From: Pipra filicauda
Lineage: Eukaryota > Chordata > Aves > Passeriformes > Pipridae
Assembly: GCF_003945595.2 (NCBI RefSeq)
Contig: NW_024103862.1
Coordinates: forward strand, 62,001-126,000
Direction of reading: 5' to 3'
DNA: 64,000 nt
The number at the start of each line of letters is the position of its first letter. The stretch's first letter is position 1. The notes under the pieces were generated by a model. That model did no database searches, had not been told where the DNA came from, and was given only the letters and a program-made list of their open reading frames with translations. Below are positions 36,646 to 50,512 of this stretch, piece by piece. Position numbers and translations under genes: made by a program.

Positions 36646-39600
36646 GCTACATCCATTGGCTTTCTTCTTAGGACCCCATTAGGCTCCTGTGGAATGTCCA
36701 AATCCAGTTTATGCACTTGAACATATTGTCCTGTTTTGGAATATCTGGTACCTAAAATGTTTAAGCCTGTCCAGCAACTCTACTGGGCCCTTGAAAAAGC
36801 CTTTTCAGTTCCTTAATAATTTTATTTCTCTTCTCCTTTATCCTCTACTTGTCAACATCTTTCAAAATCCAAAGAGCTCATAACAGCGTTATTTATAGCT
36901 GGAAATTGGATTAGTTTTTCACACTAAAATAAAAATATAGAAATGTCAACTTGGATTGAACTGGTTTATTAAAGGAATATATTATTATTAATAATTACTA
37001 ATATAATTTATTGGTATGATTACTGCATTTAAAGAAAGCCAAGCTGTTGCCTGCATCTTAAATGACTATATTTCAACTTTTCAGCATGTTATTTAAAAAT
37101 ATGAAGTAGTCACCTTATTATACATCATCTTCCAGGATTTGAAAGCAACTTATACATATAAATGGTTTTAGCCTCATCAGTGCTTCTAAATGATGGGGAA
37201 AAAAATGACATTTATTAAGTAAACGCATCTAGCACAGATCCTGTCTGCTGGATTTAAAGTCTTGATTTACATTTCAAAACACTTTGGAGGATTAATCATC
37301 TCAAACTAGTCTAGGTTGATTATGTGGGCTCCTTCCATCCTCAACAGAAAGAGGGAGAAATATCCTCCAGGGGCCTGTCACACTACTTTTAAATACCCAT
37401 TTGTAGGAACAACTGCCCTTTAGAGGTGCATCTCTCTTTCCAGGAGGGATAGAAAATTGGGTGAAATAGGCACTTAACTTTTAGACACTTTAGACCTACT
37501 GAAGGTAGGTGAGATTGATCTCTTCTCCTGAGAGTCTATTCATTAGTATCCTTTTAATATATTGTAAGAAAACTCCTACTGTGTGCCATTGAAATACTTC
37601 AGATAAGTAGTGAATGGGCTGCATGGTTCTACAAATTGGATTCATCTAATAAGTAGTAAGAATTAGTAAAATTGAACATAAGCTTTACTAATGAACTGAT
37701 AAAAAAAGACAAAATTCTCTTTTTATCTCTCTTGCCTCTAAGATGCTTAAGATCCTTTCTTTGTCACTCTCCTTGCTATTAATTGACTCAGAATTTGTTT
37801 TCCTCCATAAAAATCTTCCTCTATTTTCCTTATTTAAAGAAAAAAAAAAGATTATTATCAAGGGAAACCTGTGTCAGTTCATCCTTCCATTTAAAGATTA
37901 ATTTAAATCTTTAAAAATGGCTATTTGTTTGATATATAGTAATTGGAAAACCAAAGTTTGAGTCAGATGGTGGGGCTGTTCCCTGGCAGTAATACTGGTT
38001 ATTTCTTGCTTGTTGTTACTAAATTTTGTACCCTGGGGGAGACCTTCTAATTGGAGAAAGCTCAGTTATTATGGGAGCTGATCACTTTTATGACAAATCA
38101 TAGGAAGAACAGTTCACACTTTACTCCCAGGTCATCCATTCAAATAACTCTTTCTGTTCTACCCAGTTTCGCTGTCTGTACAATCCTCTGAACTAAGTGA
38201 AATTGCTTTAACAAGCAGTAACTCTTGTCCCTGGCTCCACTATCATAATTCAATCTTCAGCAGGTAACAAATAATCTTTTTGTCCCCCAGTCTATATCAT
38301 CAGCAATCAGTTTTCCTTCAGCTGAATTAAGGGATGTAGATTTTTTTCCCCCTTCTTAATCTTTGAACTAATGGTGGTGCTTTTTTTCCCCTTGTTTTTG
38401 CTTTTTCTCTTTTGCCTGTTGAGAACAAGATTTATGTGCATTTATGGTCACATAGATATTCAAGTGTCTTCTGAAAGACTTTAAGGAAATTAAAGGGAAA
38501 CCTATGAAAAATATGATGTAACTGCTGACTAATGGACCATTTAGAGCACAGAACCAGCATAGGAGAAAGATCTCAAATATATAAAAAAATAATGTCCAAC
38601 ACTGTATGAGCATGCTGAAGCTTTACCAGGGACAAAAGGTACATGAATCAAGACATAGCCCTTGGACTGTCTTGAGTAACCTCATCAGGACATGTGAGCC
38701 TGTGAGCGAATGTATAAAATTGAATCTGATATTTGTAGTACAGAAAAAAATATTCAAAGCATCACTGTATTTTTTGCATCTTGACCTTAACTATCGCTTC
38801 CATATCACTTCCATATTAAGGACAGAAACATGGGAAACATCTAAAAATATTTCAGAACTGAGACAACAAAAGAAAGCGTCTTAATTGTGTTAAAGATCTT
38901 TCTGTGACAGGGGTACGTTTCTACACCTTCTCTGCTCCTGGTATTGCCACAGGAATATTGGGAACTGGAAAGTGACCTACCCGTGGCTTTTATAGAGTAC
39001 ATTGTTCTTTCTTGCACTGGCCAGCTGGATTTTTTTTTTTAAGGATAAGTAGCTGACACAAAATTTCAAATGAAGTGAAGGAAAGCAGCTTACCCACTGT
39101 AAGTGTGGCTGTTCTCACTGCATCTCCAGTGAGACCCACTTTCTGAAACGTAGACTGTGGCAGGTGTGAAATCCAGGAAAACTTCCAGAGAAATCACTAT
39201 AAAATAAGGTTCTCAACAGTGCTGTGTTTATGCTTTTTTCTCTCTTGAACTATCAGTAGCAACGCTGAAGTCAACACTGGATGATGGACTGAGAGCATAA
39301 AAAACTGATAGAAGAACACTGAGGCAAACACTGTGTTTTCCAGGACACTTTTACCCTTCCTTGGAAGTCTGTGGCCATTCTTAAAGAATAAAGGAGCTCT
39401 TTCACTGCTATGGCACAATTTTACTCTGGGCCAACAAACCACATATTAGAAAACTGGAAGTTTAGGCTTATACTGTGACATCTGAGAAGTGATGCAATGG
39501 GTTCTTATGGTATCTCCCTACCTGGCTGGTACTAATCTATTCTACATTGCCTTGTGCTTCTGGGAAAAATATCATGCCTAAGCTGAAGAGGAAGATGTTA

Positions 39601-42600
39601 ATGATGACATTGCCTCCAGCACTTTGTTTGTGATGTCCTACTGATTTTCCTGTCAGTACAGATGGTGTTTGTTAGGTACTACTTTTAGATATTTCTGAAG
39701 AACTGGAGGAACAAGCAAACAGAGGGTGGGACAGATGCCACTCCTCATTGTACTTCTTTGAAAACATCTTTAAAGAAAGTCTAAATAATCCTGCTTTACA
39801 TAAGTGGTTGAGGATTTCCTTCAAGGATACACGTGTCATAAACCTACCTCATCTGTTAGCAACACTAAGAGTTTATAAAAACCAAACCCTGAGAAGTGCG
39901 TTATGTACAAGAGGTTCCATTAAGAAGGATTATTTAGCTGGTGGAATAGGGAGCTGCAAAAAGATTGATCTGAATTAGCCTGACATCAAGATTTGGCAAA
40001 AGTATAAGCCTTAATTGGAGCTACTTCCCCCCTTTCTTAGACAGCCAATATGCACATAAAAACTGAACCTTAGAAATTGCAAGGCTGCAATGACCTTGGA
40101 TTAATTAATCAATATTAGGACGATTTCAGACCTAGCATTTTATACAGTTTAAAAAATCAAATACTGAAATAGGATAAATATTTGCAATATTTACTATTTC
40201 ATAATTTCAACTAATTTTACTATATAAATTAGTGAAAATACTTCTCTGAATCCACCCTAGTATCCTGAAAGTTGAAAGCAAAAAAATAGGAAAACAAACT
40301 TCTCTGAACATGGCAGGATTAACTATTAAGAAGATAATATTATCATTGTTTTATTTTTCAGGTCAGGCACCTGGAATTATTAGCAGCAATAGACAATACG
40401 GTAAAATATGATAGTGGTAGTTATCTGACTGGTAGTCTAATGCACAACATTAAACCTCATCACAAGAGATTTTTAAACTTTTAATAATTACTCTATTAAT
40501 AGCAATGGCATTAATGCCTAGAATTTGCAGCTGCAGGAACTCTAATTACTCAACTGATGCTGTCAGTATTCATAACTGTTGGTGTTTCTTATTCTCTTAC
40601 TATTGGCTTTCCCAAGCTGGTGGAATGCCAATGCCTAACTTCTGTTCTTCCCTGACTACTACATTTCCCAAGATCAAATTCCGTAGTAAGCTAAATGTTC
40701 CTTTCTCCATTCATTTCAGTGGAGGTACATCAATACATTTCATTGCCCATTTTCTCTAGCAGAGAATCTAATTTATCGGGGGGAGGAAAAGAAATATCCC
40801 AGAGAGACAACCTTATTTTTCCCCCTGTAGTATAGGTTTTGAATTATGTTTTCTCTGCCTTTGTTGTTTATGTTGTAATATGTAGGGGCTTGTAACTATT
40901 CATATTTTTAAAAAAGAGCCAAGTGTTCCAGATGAGTTTGCATATATTATAAAAGGAGATACTGTTCCATACTGCCACAGTCTCATGTCGTGTTCTGGAA
41001 CAGTAATTCCCATGGATATGTATTTTGTTTGTATACTGGACCATGGTAGGAAATAAATTCTCTGATTTATTTACAGAAGAATATTTTTTAAATACTGTTA
41101 TTTTTAGTAGTTAGTAGTTGTTTTCACTTATTCTTTACTTCCTTAGGTGTTAAAAAAAACACAGAAAAAAGCTCCTAGGCTTTGGCAAAATTTAAAGGAG
41201 CAAAGATTGTGATAGGAATACCGATCCAGCATGGCAGCTGAGTTAGGGATGAGTAGGGTCTGGAAGACAACGACAAAGTTTCAACAAAGGCTGTGAAAAA
41301 TTTAAGCAGAGACAGAAGAAAAAGTAGTGCAGCTGGAATTAAACTTTAACTGCAGTGGAATCAACAAAAAAAGTATGTTGGGTTCAGTGAAACAACATTT
41401 CACCAAATATGATTCATGTAATTTTTGCAGCTGTGTTCTGTACAGATCAAAATATGCAAAATAGAATATATTATGAAAATAGAACAATAAAGAATAAATT
41501 ATTAATATCTGCTGAATTAACAGCTACAAAAAGACATAAATCTAAAAAAACATAGTGACACAGAAGACCCAGATGGTTTCTTTAGGATAATACACGTGGC
41601 TTTATGAAAAAGTAATGGTCAGGAATTGAAAGAAATTATACTGAAAGCAAGCATTACAAGAGTTAAACTGGGAACTCTCTTTTGATGACTCCCCTGCTTC
41701 AAACTGGTCAGGGGAGGGTGTTTGCTGTTATGTGGAGCTCAATAAGATTAGACCTAAGCACTTCCATTTTCTTGTGTACATTCTCTCTTTTCTCATTCAT
41801 CAGTTCCTCCAGGTCATGACAGTCCAGCAATCTAGTTTTTTTAGATTTTACCTTATGCCTCCCCAACCTGCAACTTCTTGATTTTCCTTCTGTTGTGACA
41901 TTTATTTTTTTTATTTTCTCATCTAAAATTGAAGCCATATGCTCTTTAGAATAGCAACTATTGTTTACATGTTTGGGAGTGTGTTTCCTAGTTTCCCTTT
42001 CTCTCTTCTTTAGATCACCTGTTTGTATGTAATTGTCTATTCACAGCTTTTCCACTTTTTTTTTTTTAACTATGTTTCCTTCCAAATGCTAGACTGGACT
42101 TTTGTTATTTCTCCCATTTGTCTTTAAGCATAAAAAAGGGAAATAGGAACTATCAGTCGCTCTTGATTGGGAATATGTACAAAAGAGCTGAGACCTGAGG
42201 AGCTCCTTTGTCTCTTTTCAATACGACTTATCTCACCACTTTTGGGAATCTTCTTCAGCCCAGCCTTCAAATGTTCTTCTCTACCCATAAAACTCAATGA
42301 CAACATCCTCTTTGGCTGCTCATTCTTATTGCAACAACCAAGGTTGGCCAGTGAGGGGTACTTCCTCTCATGGTCTTTGATAATCAGGAGCAGTTTCTAG
42401 GATTTTAAACCTCTCACCTGATGCAAGCTACCTGTTTTTTTTCAACTTAGCTTGCTTTTAGAGGATATTCTTCTATCTGCAGGATCTTTTTCTACCCCTA
42501 GACATCCTACCTGAATGCAGCAGGCAGAAAGGGTCAGTCTGTGGAGCAAATTTTTTTTCTTTCATTCTCCTTTTAACGGTATCATAATGTATTTTTACAA

Positions 42601-45269
42601 TTTGATAACAATTCACAATTTCTGATGGCCATTCTCCCAAAACTTCATTGCCTGACAACCTTCAATGGCCACATTGTTGAAACCCTAGTAAATATGCACT
42701 GTAAGTAGTTGTATGAGCAGCAGAAGTAATTATGCCTCTTTCTATGCTTGTGCTTTGACATCAGTCTCTCTTGTGGTTCCTCTCTTATCAGAAAAAGATG
42801 AACTTTCCCTAGGGTCCTTCTTCTCTTTCTAGTTTCTTATTTTAATGAAATCTTTCGGTAAGTTAATATACATGAGACCTTTCTTCATTTGCAGAGGTGT
42901 TAAAGTGCCCCAAGGGGATGGAGAAACAGACACTGATATGTACTGAGATGCTACGAGTGTTCTTTCTGTAGGAAACCAAATGTCAACAAGATAGGATGAG
43001 ACTAAAAAGCATATCTGATTTTTTATACACCTGTGAGTATTGGCCACTTAAGACAAATAGGTCCAACATTTCTCACTAGGAATGTTCTACGAATGCTCAG
43101 TTGACCTGAAACACAGGTCTGCACAATGTATGTTTGATGTCGATTTGCTCAGCAGAGCATTTTGTCTTCGTTCGTTTGTTTAGTGTTTGCAGAAACTTGA
43201 TACATCAGTATCAGAATTTAGTATATCTGGTGAAGCTGTTAGGTATAGATCAAACAGGCTTTCTCATGTCCTTAAAAGTGTCTATAAATACCATTTGTAA
43301 AAGAATTCTTTAGTGGACTTTGAGTGATACCTTCAGTGAGTGGCCAGTTGTAATTTAGTCTGCAAATGCAATTTACTCTTACAGTTTATCAGGCTGAACA
43401 CCAAGTTAGGGGTTACATTTTAGTTTTAATTAAATCATTGAAAAGGTATAGACAAGACAGGTGTCTTTATTGTTCTTTTTATTACAAAAGTTGCTCATCC
43501 TGTTATGGTTTATTCTCCATACTGTAGTGCAGTAAGAAAGACGGTTAAAATGCCTTTATAACATTATTATTGTTTCTGTGTTGGTGGAAGTTATGCCAAT
43601 TTAATTATATCAGTCTAGCTGAAATATTACCACTCTGTGACCAGGCTTTGGCTGTGACAATATGTGTTTTACTTCTGTAGGATTTACTGATGTTGTGTTA
43701 ATAGGAATTTTTTGTTTTGTCTGGGTTTTGGTTATTTTTTTCTTTTCATTCATGAGTGAGCATAATTCACACAAGTAAAGTTCTTAGAGATGAAAAGAAT
43801 CTTAGAGTCCAAAGAATCGTCTGTGACAGCATTTAAAGTGAGCATAAGCAAACCTCATTGTTTAGAGCTGTTTTTTCCTTTTTCTTTTATGAACAGGACT
43901 CTGAAGAATTTATTCAACAGACAGAATCCATACATAAAGTTTGTCAGGTTTTATGGTTTTTATTTCAGGGAAAACAAGTTGTTTACTTTCTTAGAAATTA
44001 GGCATTTTATAGAAATCCAGCTTTTTCAGAGAAAAACCTTGAGACATATGGTCTTTTAATTACTGGGTTTAGTACTTTTACTTTGGAAGTGCATTTTCAG
44101 CTGAAAAATTGCTTCATTTTGAACACATTTTAAATTCAACAGAACATGAACATTCAGAAGATTTTTGTTTGTGTGGGGTTTATTTTCCATTCATTAGGAT
44201 ATTTTAATTTTCCATGTTCAGGTCATAAGTCTCTACTGTATAATATTCATTTTCTTGTTGGAAAAATTCAGAAATAACAGCTACAGTTTTTGAAAGGTAC
44301 TTTTACTAACTACCAAGGTCAGATTTCTGTATTTGTTTACCTTGTTTCACAACTAAGTACTCCCTCCCCACAACATTCTGCCTGGTGTGCAAAAACATAC
44401 CTGGTTACAGTATACAAATGACTTAATGCCCTTCTTGTGTTTGCATGAGTAGTTGTATATTTTAAAAAGAAAATATCAAGTTGGCAAAATCTATTTTGAT
44501 TCCAGACAGGAAATTTCAGTGGAGGGCACTGACGGTGTATCTGGTTTTAGGTGTGCATGTTGATGTGCCTCTGTAGCTATCCTGTCATTTCAGATCCTCC
44601 TGTTTTAGTGCTGTGTGCTTCCCTGTCCCGTGGTTATATCAAAAGGGATCTAATTCAAAGCTGTCTGAAGTTCCTAAGGATCTAAGTACCAATGGCGGCT
44701 CGACCATGTCAATATTATGCAACTCACATTTAAAACCAAGCATGTGGATATTAAGACTTGCAGTGTTATAGATGTGAAGACATGAGAGTTACCTAGAAGA
44801 ACCAAGAGGGACTGGCGTTTGGTGAGATTTTTCCCATCATGTTTCCTGATCCCTAGCCCTGTTAAACAACATCCAAACACACAATGCTGAGGCAGCATTC
44901 CTGGGCAGGGCTGACTTCTGTTCTTCCCCACAGATGCTTTCACCTGAGCTGGTGCTGCTTTGATGTCCACAGCCATGCAGCCTGTGCCCAGTCAGCAAGC
45001 AATTAAAGCTGACCCATCACCTCTCATCCAGCCAGCCCTCAGCAGTGCTTTAAGAAGCAAAACTGTTGCGCAGTCTGCGGCTCGGAGAACAGGCAATTAG
45101 TGAAAGAGCAGCACTGGGGAAGTCTGTGAGGGCCAGGGAGCAATAAAAGGCAGGAAACTTTGTCCCATCCTACTTAATATCTCCGCATCTTAAAATTTCC
45201 CTGCTTTATCATATCTGCTGTCTCCCCCTGACATGCTTAGCGCTGAATTTGTCTTTATCTTTGCTATTT
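36646..45269. other. NKAIN3 intron, unassigned DNA
   Basis: I find no exon or known repeat beyond short A/T runs in this 8.6 kb. The distal 270 bases (45000-45269) differ in texture: three CpGs lie within 15 bases at 45069-45083, with homeodomain-like CAATTA motifs and no simple sequence. That part is listed separately as a candidate regulatory block. Confidence 0.55.
45000..45265. promoter_or_regulatory. Candidate conserved non-coding or enhancer block
   Basis: In a CpG-poor intron this segment keeps CpGs at 45069, 45078 and 45083 (TTGCGC, TGCGGC, CTCGG) and two more near 45183 and 45241. It has CAATTA/AATTAG words (homeodomain-like) at about 45000 and 45093, and a CAATAAAAGG word at about 45140. 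It shows none of the families listed here. The call rests on composition only and needs alignment to other birds; it could be plain unique DNA. Confidence 0.25.
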
Positions 45270-45274
45270 AGCAC
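45270..45274. repeat. Target-site duplication AGCAC, left copy
   Basis: This copy is identical to 45546-45550 and touches the TG terminus of the second solo LTR. It sets that boundary. Confidence 0.82.
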
Positions 45275-45545
45275 TGTCATGGAACTTAGTTGCTCCAGCC
45301 AGCAACTAAGCACCACATAGCTACTTCAGCTGTCCCAACTGTGTTCCCTTCCATCTCCAGCTCCAACCCCCAGCTTGCTTGCTGGTGGGGTGGCGTGAGG
45401 AGCAGAAAAGAACTTGGTTCGCACTGCTCAACAATAACAAAAACTTCCCTGTGTTATCATCACTGTATTCAGCACAAATCCAAAACAAAGCCCCATACCA
45501 GCTACTCTGAAGAAAATTAACTTTATCCAATTCAAAACCAGCACA
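45275..45545 (-). mobile_element. Solo LTR of an avian endogenous retrovirus, ERVL type, 271 bp, shortened
   Basis: Read on the - strand the element begins TGTGCTGG and ends CCATGACA. It is bounded by a perfect 5-bp duplication, AGCAC, at 45270-45274 and 45546-45550. The first 110 sense bases (phrases such as GTAGCTGGTA and TGATAACAC) and the last 40 (TGGTGCTTAGTTGCTGGCTG, 45290-45309) resemble a widespread bird LTR that, from memory, is about 600 bases long and begins TGTCCTGG. The middle of that LTR, holding promoter and poly(A) region, seems mostly absent, so this copy is internally deleted or from a short subfamily. No internal viral sequence adjoins it. It is antisense to NKAIN3. The duplications are seen directly; the family match is memory-based. 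Confidence 0.84.
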
Positions 45546-45550
45546 AGCAC
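45546..45550. repeat. Target-site duplication AGCAC, right copy
   Basis: This copy directly follows the CA at 45544-45545 and matches 45270-45274. Confidence 0.82.
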
Positions 45551-46298
45551 ACAGACATTAGCTGGCTACATGTGAGGAATAAACCAAATGTAAATAACAT
45601 CTACCCTCTTCATGTTCCTCTTCCTCACCCAGAGACTGGAAAGGACCTTTAAATATATGTTCTTAAAACAAAAGTATTTGCACCTGAAATTCTAACATCC
45701 ACTACAGTTACCTGTGGACTATTTTCATAGGCTTAACTAGAGTTTTATAGCAAAATATGCCATGTTTGTTCAAGAAAACCTTCCTCTATGCCTCAGTGTG
45801 CTACAGAACTCTTTATAGGACATGCTATACTGAAAACAAATTCTGTATTATGTCCATAAAGTATATATTTAGGCTGGTAAGTATATAACCACATGTTATA
45901 TACTTCTTGTCCGTTTCCTCATATATTTCTTACTGCTTTTCTTACTCGTTCTAACCCAACAAATATAAGTACATCTCTTATGTCAATGGGATGCTTGTTA
46001 AAATTAAGCAATGTGCACACATGCTTGTCAAAGCAACTTTGTAGGCTTCTCAGGATTTTAGCTGCCTTCCGGAGTCACACTGACATCCTTATATCACTGT
46101 TTTTAAAACCATTTTTAAAAATAGAAAAACTTACAAAGCGAAAATGCTAGTGATATTAGTAATTGCTATTATTTATTGTAAAGACCAATTATTTCCAAAG
46201 AGTATTGGACTTTGTAAATACTCATCAGCTTGCAGAAAAATGCCTCATATTGACAATATTTTGATTTTTTTTCCCTCAGGCAAACTGAACATTCTTTT

Positions 46299-46313
46299 TA
46301 TATATATATATAT
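46299..46313. repeat. (TA)n microsatellite
   Basis: Fifteen bases of alternating T and A. Confidence 0.9.
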
Positions 46314-49300
46314 GAGGAAACTCTTTATGTAGTAGTCTTGATTTTGTTTTCAGTAAATATGTAAACTGATGTTAATATTACTTGTCCTTTTACAGTTGTG
46401 TTCTGCTGTCTTCCCAACTTTATCAGTCTATCTAGAAATCATTTATCATTCTTCCCTTTGTCTGTTAATATTATTTCAAATTTGAGAGTAAAATGAAACT
46501 ATCATTTCAAATATCAATATGCTCATATATTTGTGGTGGTCTCATTTTGTTCTTATTTATTAGAGAAGAATATATTAAAAATTGCATGATGAAGGATTGC
46601 AGATAAGTCTGTGATTTTAAAGAGTGAATGGATTGTTAGGCTTCTCTGTGACTTGTTTCATCTCCTAAAGTGACCAGATTTATATAACATCTGTTAACAG
46701 GACCATTAAGTAATCCACCTAGACTTGAAGTTATTAACAGAGCTTTTTATAGTCACCTCCTGAATTAAAAATACATTTATGGGGATCATATTCAACCACA
46801 TTGATGTGAAAAATTTCTTCAGAGTTGAAAAAATATAATTAGACCTAACACCTCACTGATTACCTTTGGCATGGCAAACATGAAATCATCCGAAAGTTAC
46901 AGAACATTGTCAGATCCTTTTTATTAATCTCATTAAAAGAATTTGAAAAGTTTGATTATGATAAGTGCAGGCTTACCATAGAGACAGTATATCAGAGAAA
47001 AAGAGACCATTGTTCCTGAAATTGTTCTCTGAAAATCTCAAAATTACTGGAGAAAACAAATCAGAACTCTCTTTTGTGTGAAAATCTGTAAGAATTATTG
47101 AGGTTTGCAGGTGGATTAGGCTGCACATTAAATTAATCTCATCAAGGCCAGGTACAATGCATTGCTGAAAGAGATTGGTAAGGTTGTCTTTTTTGACCAC
47201 AGCTGGTACTTGTTCTCAGGAAAGCACTGCTGAGTCATTAAATCGTACAGAAAAATATAAATATGTAAATATATAAATATCATGTATACATAAATAAAAA
47301 ACAACATTTGCATATATACATATATTTATATAAATGCATAAAATGTTTCAAGGAACCTAAAATGTGGACTAATGCCTGTAGTCAATGTGAAATGAATAAT
47401 TAAATAAATCACATTGAGTTCAGCTACAGCAGATTCTCTTTTCTATTGTCATTGGTATTTCACTTCTAGGAAAGGGAGGATTTTAAATTTCATCATCTAA
47501 CCTTAAAGTTTCTATAGGGGTTGTATTTACTGTTTAAAAATTAGTTATCAAATTCATTTTGGAGACTGTCATTGCTCCAGCAGAATGCAAATGAAGCCTG
47601 TGATAAAAGGATTGGTCTGCTAAAAGGATTGCTTTGCTAAAGCCAAGGTCATTGGCAAACAGCACCACAAAACTTGAGGGACTGGCAAAAATATGATGAC
47701 CTGATATCACAAAAAAGAAATATAGAAATGAAAGTGTCATGAGGAAGTGCATGTTTCTGAGAGCATCTTGTGCTTCACTGAAATGAAAGCAATAAGAAAA
47801 CAGACCGTTAGCAGTTCAATACACTTCTACTGCTCATTGTTTCCTGTGTCATTTTTTGTTCTGAGTCTTCAGAAGGGCTTCAGCAGTGTAGACACTAACT
47901 TCTTGGCAATCTGTTTGTTAGTGGCAGACAGTCTTATTCAATGAACTGTATAGTTCGCTCTAAAGATGTAGTGAATTAGCATATCTTTCTGGTTGCCCTT
48001 TGCACACGCTCAAAAATAAAAATTTGGATCTCCTGACAAAAGTTCCATGAAATCATGAAGTTTGATTTATATATCAATAAAATTAGGTATTCCTTATTAC
48101 CTCGTCTAAGCTTTTAGGGTTCACTTGGGTCTTTCTCCTTGATCAAACAGTTAAAAAACCGTTGGCCCTTTCCTATACCCTGGTGGATCCATGATTATCC
48201 AAGATGGGGGACTATGGCACATAATGTCCTGATCTAATTTGTGATACTGAACTCTCCCATCTAGATTCCAGGAGCCCAGCTTTGAGAAAGAGCAGCAAGT
48301 AATGCAAATTATGGCACAGACTGGAAGTGCCTAGCAGTAGGGTTCATAATTTTTGAAGCTTTCCTCTTCAGCTCTCTTTCTTGTAACAAGACCAACTTCT
48401 TATTGTAATTTCATATCCCTGGGAATGGAGGCTTTAGCAAAAATGCTAAACATGACCAGATTTGCCATAAAACAGGAGCTGGCGATATCATCAACTACTG
48501 CTTTGCTTCAAGCAAGCAAAGCAGAGAACACAACAGCAGTTGCTTAAACTGGACTATTAATCTTTAAAAGTGTTCCTATGTGCAGGTAGGAGCCTTCTGG
48601 CTAGTCTCAAAAGAAGGAGTTATTTTTCTTGTCAGAAATTTCAGCATTCAAGTGAGTTTTCAAAAGTCTTTTTATGGTGCTTTTTAATGTCATCAGAATC
48701 TGGGACAGACCCTCAAATTCAGAACACACTCTCTCATGCATTTATTTCCAACAAAGTATCTCCTTATGTAGCAAGAGATGTTATGGTATTCTCAAAGTTG
48801 GGACAGAGAGACAGCAGAAATGAAGGAAAATATTAAAATTAACCATACTATTGTTATGACATTATATTCTTAATCATGCCTTTATCCCTGTGCTTTGTCT
48901 TTGTTCATAACCACTGTGAACAAAATATGGTCATTTGGATAATAACAAAGATCCTGTTTTGGCTAGAGGCTACATTGCATCTGCTCCTCATAAGGGATTA
49001 CATGAGCTTTTGGCACAAAATGTGTCTCCTATTCATGTGCATTTCCAAGTAACATTAGAACGAAAACCCTAAGAAAGGGTCAGTTTTGCAAGGTTTTTAA
49101 CATTATCATAACCATGGTTCAAAAGTCAGAGGGCTATAAAAGGATTAATAGCTTTAGTATGATCAAGCCAGGAATGTCCATTATAAATGTAGAAGTCGAG
49201 TGTCCACCAACATTGCAAGAGTCTTCTCAATTTCCTCAACCAATGTACATGTTGAATACTTACAGTCTGTAAACATGGTGAGGTACTCAGGCACATGAGT

Positions 49301-50420
49301 CTGATCCTTTCTGCTTTAATAATAAAAATTACAAAATATTGGGAAGAGTTGTTTTCCGTATTTGTTTGAGGCAGCTTATGTTTGAGGGAAGGTATGTTGG
49401 AATCAAATTTTAATTTTGTGATATTTCGAATGTATGCATGACTCCGTAGGGATGTCACCTTAAAAACAACAGAAAAGAAAAAAAATATATAGGTTAAAAT
49501 TTTTTTGCTGAGACTTGAAATTGCTTTGTGTTATGAATTCCTTTTTCAAATGCTCAGTTTATAAACTTTTAGGACAGAATTTTTTATGGCCCATATTTGT
49601 AGTGTTTTCCCATTGTTGTATACTAAGACTTTTCAAGCTTTTTTTAACTTTTCGTGGCTCTCTGCCCTGAGAAGTTTTCCTACAGCATTTGTGTTGCTGG
49701 CTGTATATGGCCTGCCGATGATATTTCTAATTCTTCACTATTGCAGTTACATTTCAGTCTCATCTCCTTTCTTCATTTCAGTCAAAGTCAGATATGGCTT
49801 GAGTGAGGGACACACCAGTCTTCACAAACCCTTGGCTTGTACAAACCCTAGTCATATTCCCAGCCTTCAAAACTCAAATCAGTGGTCACAGTTTGGCATC
49901 ACTCCAAATCTGTGTTATTTCATACCTTTAGATTATCAAGAGGGAATAGGTGAGAGCAATTTTCAAACTAAGTGCTCAGCTTAATCACATGTTAAGGACT
50001 CCATTGGAACAAAACAACTTTTCAGGGCAGTCATCAATTCTTTGTGTTCATGTTGAGCTTCCTATGGCAAGTGATAAGTAAGGCTCATATTGATCCAATC
50101 ACCCTGTCTCATGCTGTTTTTCCTTGGGGCTTGGAACTTTTTTCTGCCATACTGTGTGACTTCTCTGGACTGTTTCTCAGACAGAGAAAGTGCCACAAAA
50201 GGGAAGTAGGCCAGATTAAGGTGTAACACATGGAGCTCAGATTTGAGCACGGATCTGAATATTGCCAAAGATCAGATCTCATCTTTATGGGCAACAAGTT
50301 TCAGAAAACAGCCCCTTGTTTCTTCTTATGATTTGCTGTTGTGACTAATACTAACACTGCATGAAGAAGACAGCAGTATGCTTCTCTTTTTGACTTCTTG
50401 CCTTCTGGCTTCTTAAAGAC

Positions 50421-50512
50421 ATTCCACTATATTCCACTTCGCTAGTAAGTTTGGTAAATCTTTTGCTAGTAAGTTTGGTAAAAAACTTAGGTAGATCATT
50501 TAGGTAGATCAT
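50421..50512. repeat. Three adjacent short tandem duplications
   Basis: ATTCCACTAT/ATTCCACTTC at 50421-50440 has period 10. GCTAGTAAGTTTGGTAAA at 50441-50458 returns at 50465-50482 with period 24. TTAGGTAGATCAT at 50487-50499 returns at 50500-50512 with period 13. Each is a two-copy repeat, and they lie end to end within 92 bases. Confidence 0.92.

Noticed and set aside
36437..36720. Overlapping + strand frames
   Set aside because: They are antisense reading of a CR1 fragment.
47250..47345. Very AT-rich tract as an origin or matrix-attachment site
   Set aside because: Composition alone cannot support it; many similar AT-rich patches occur in this intron.
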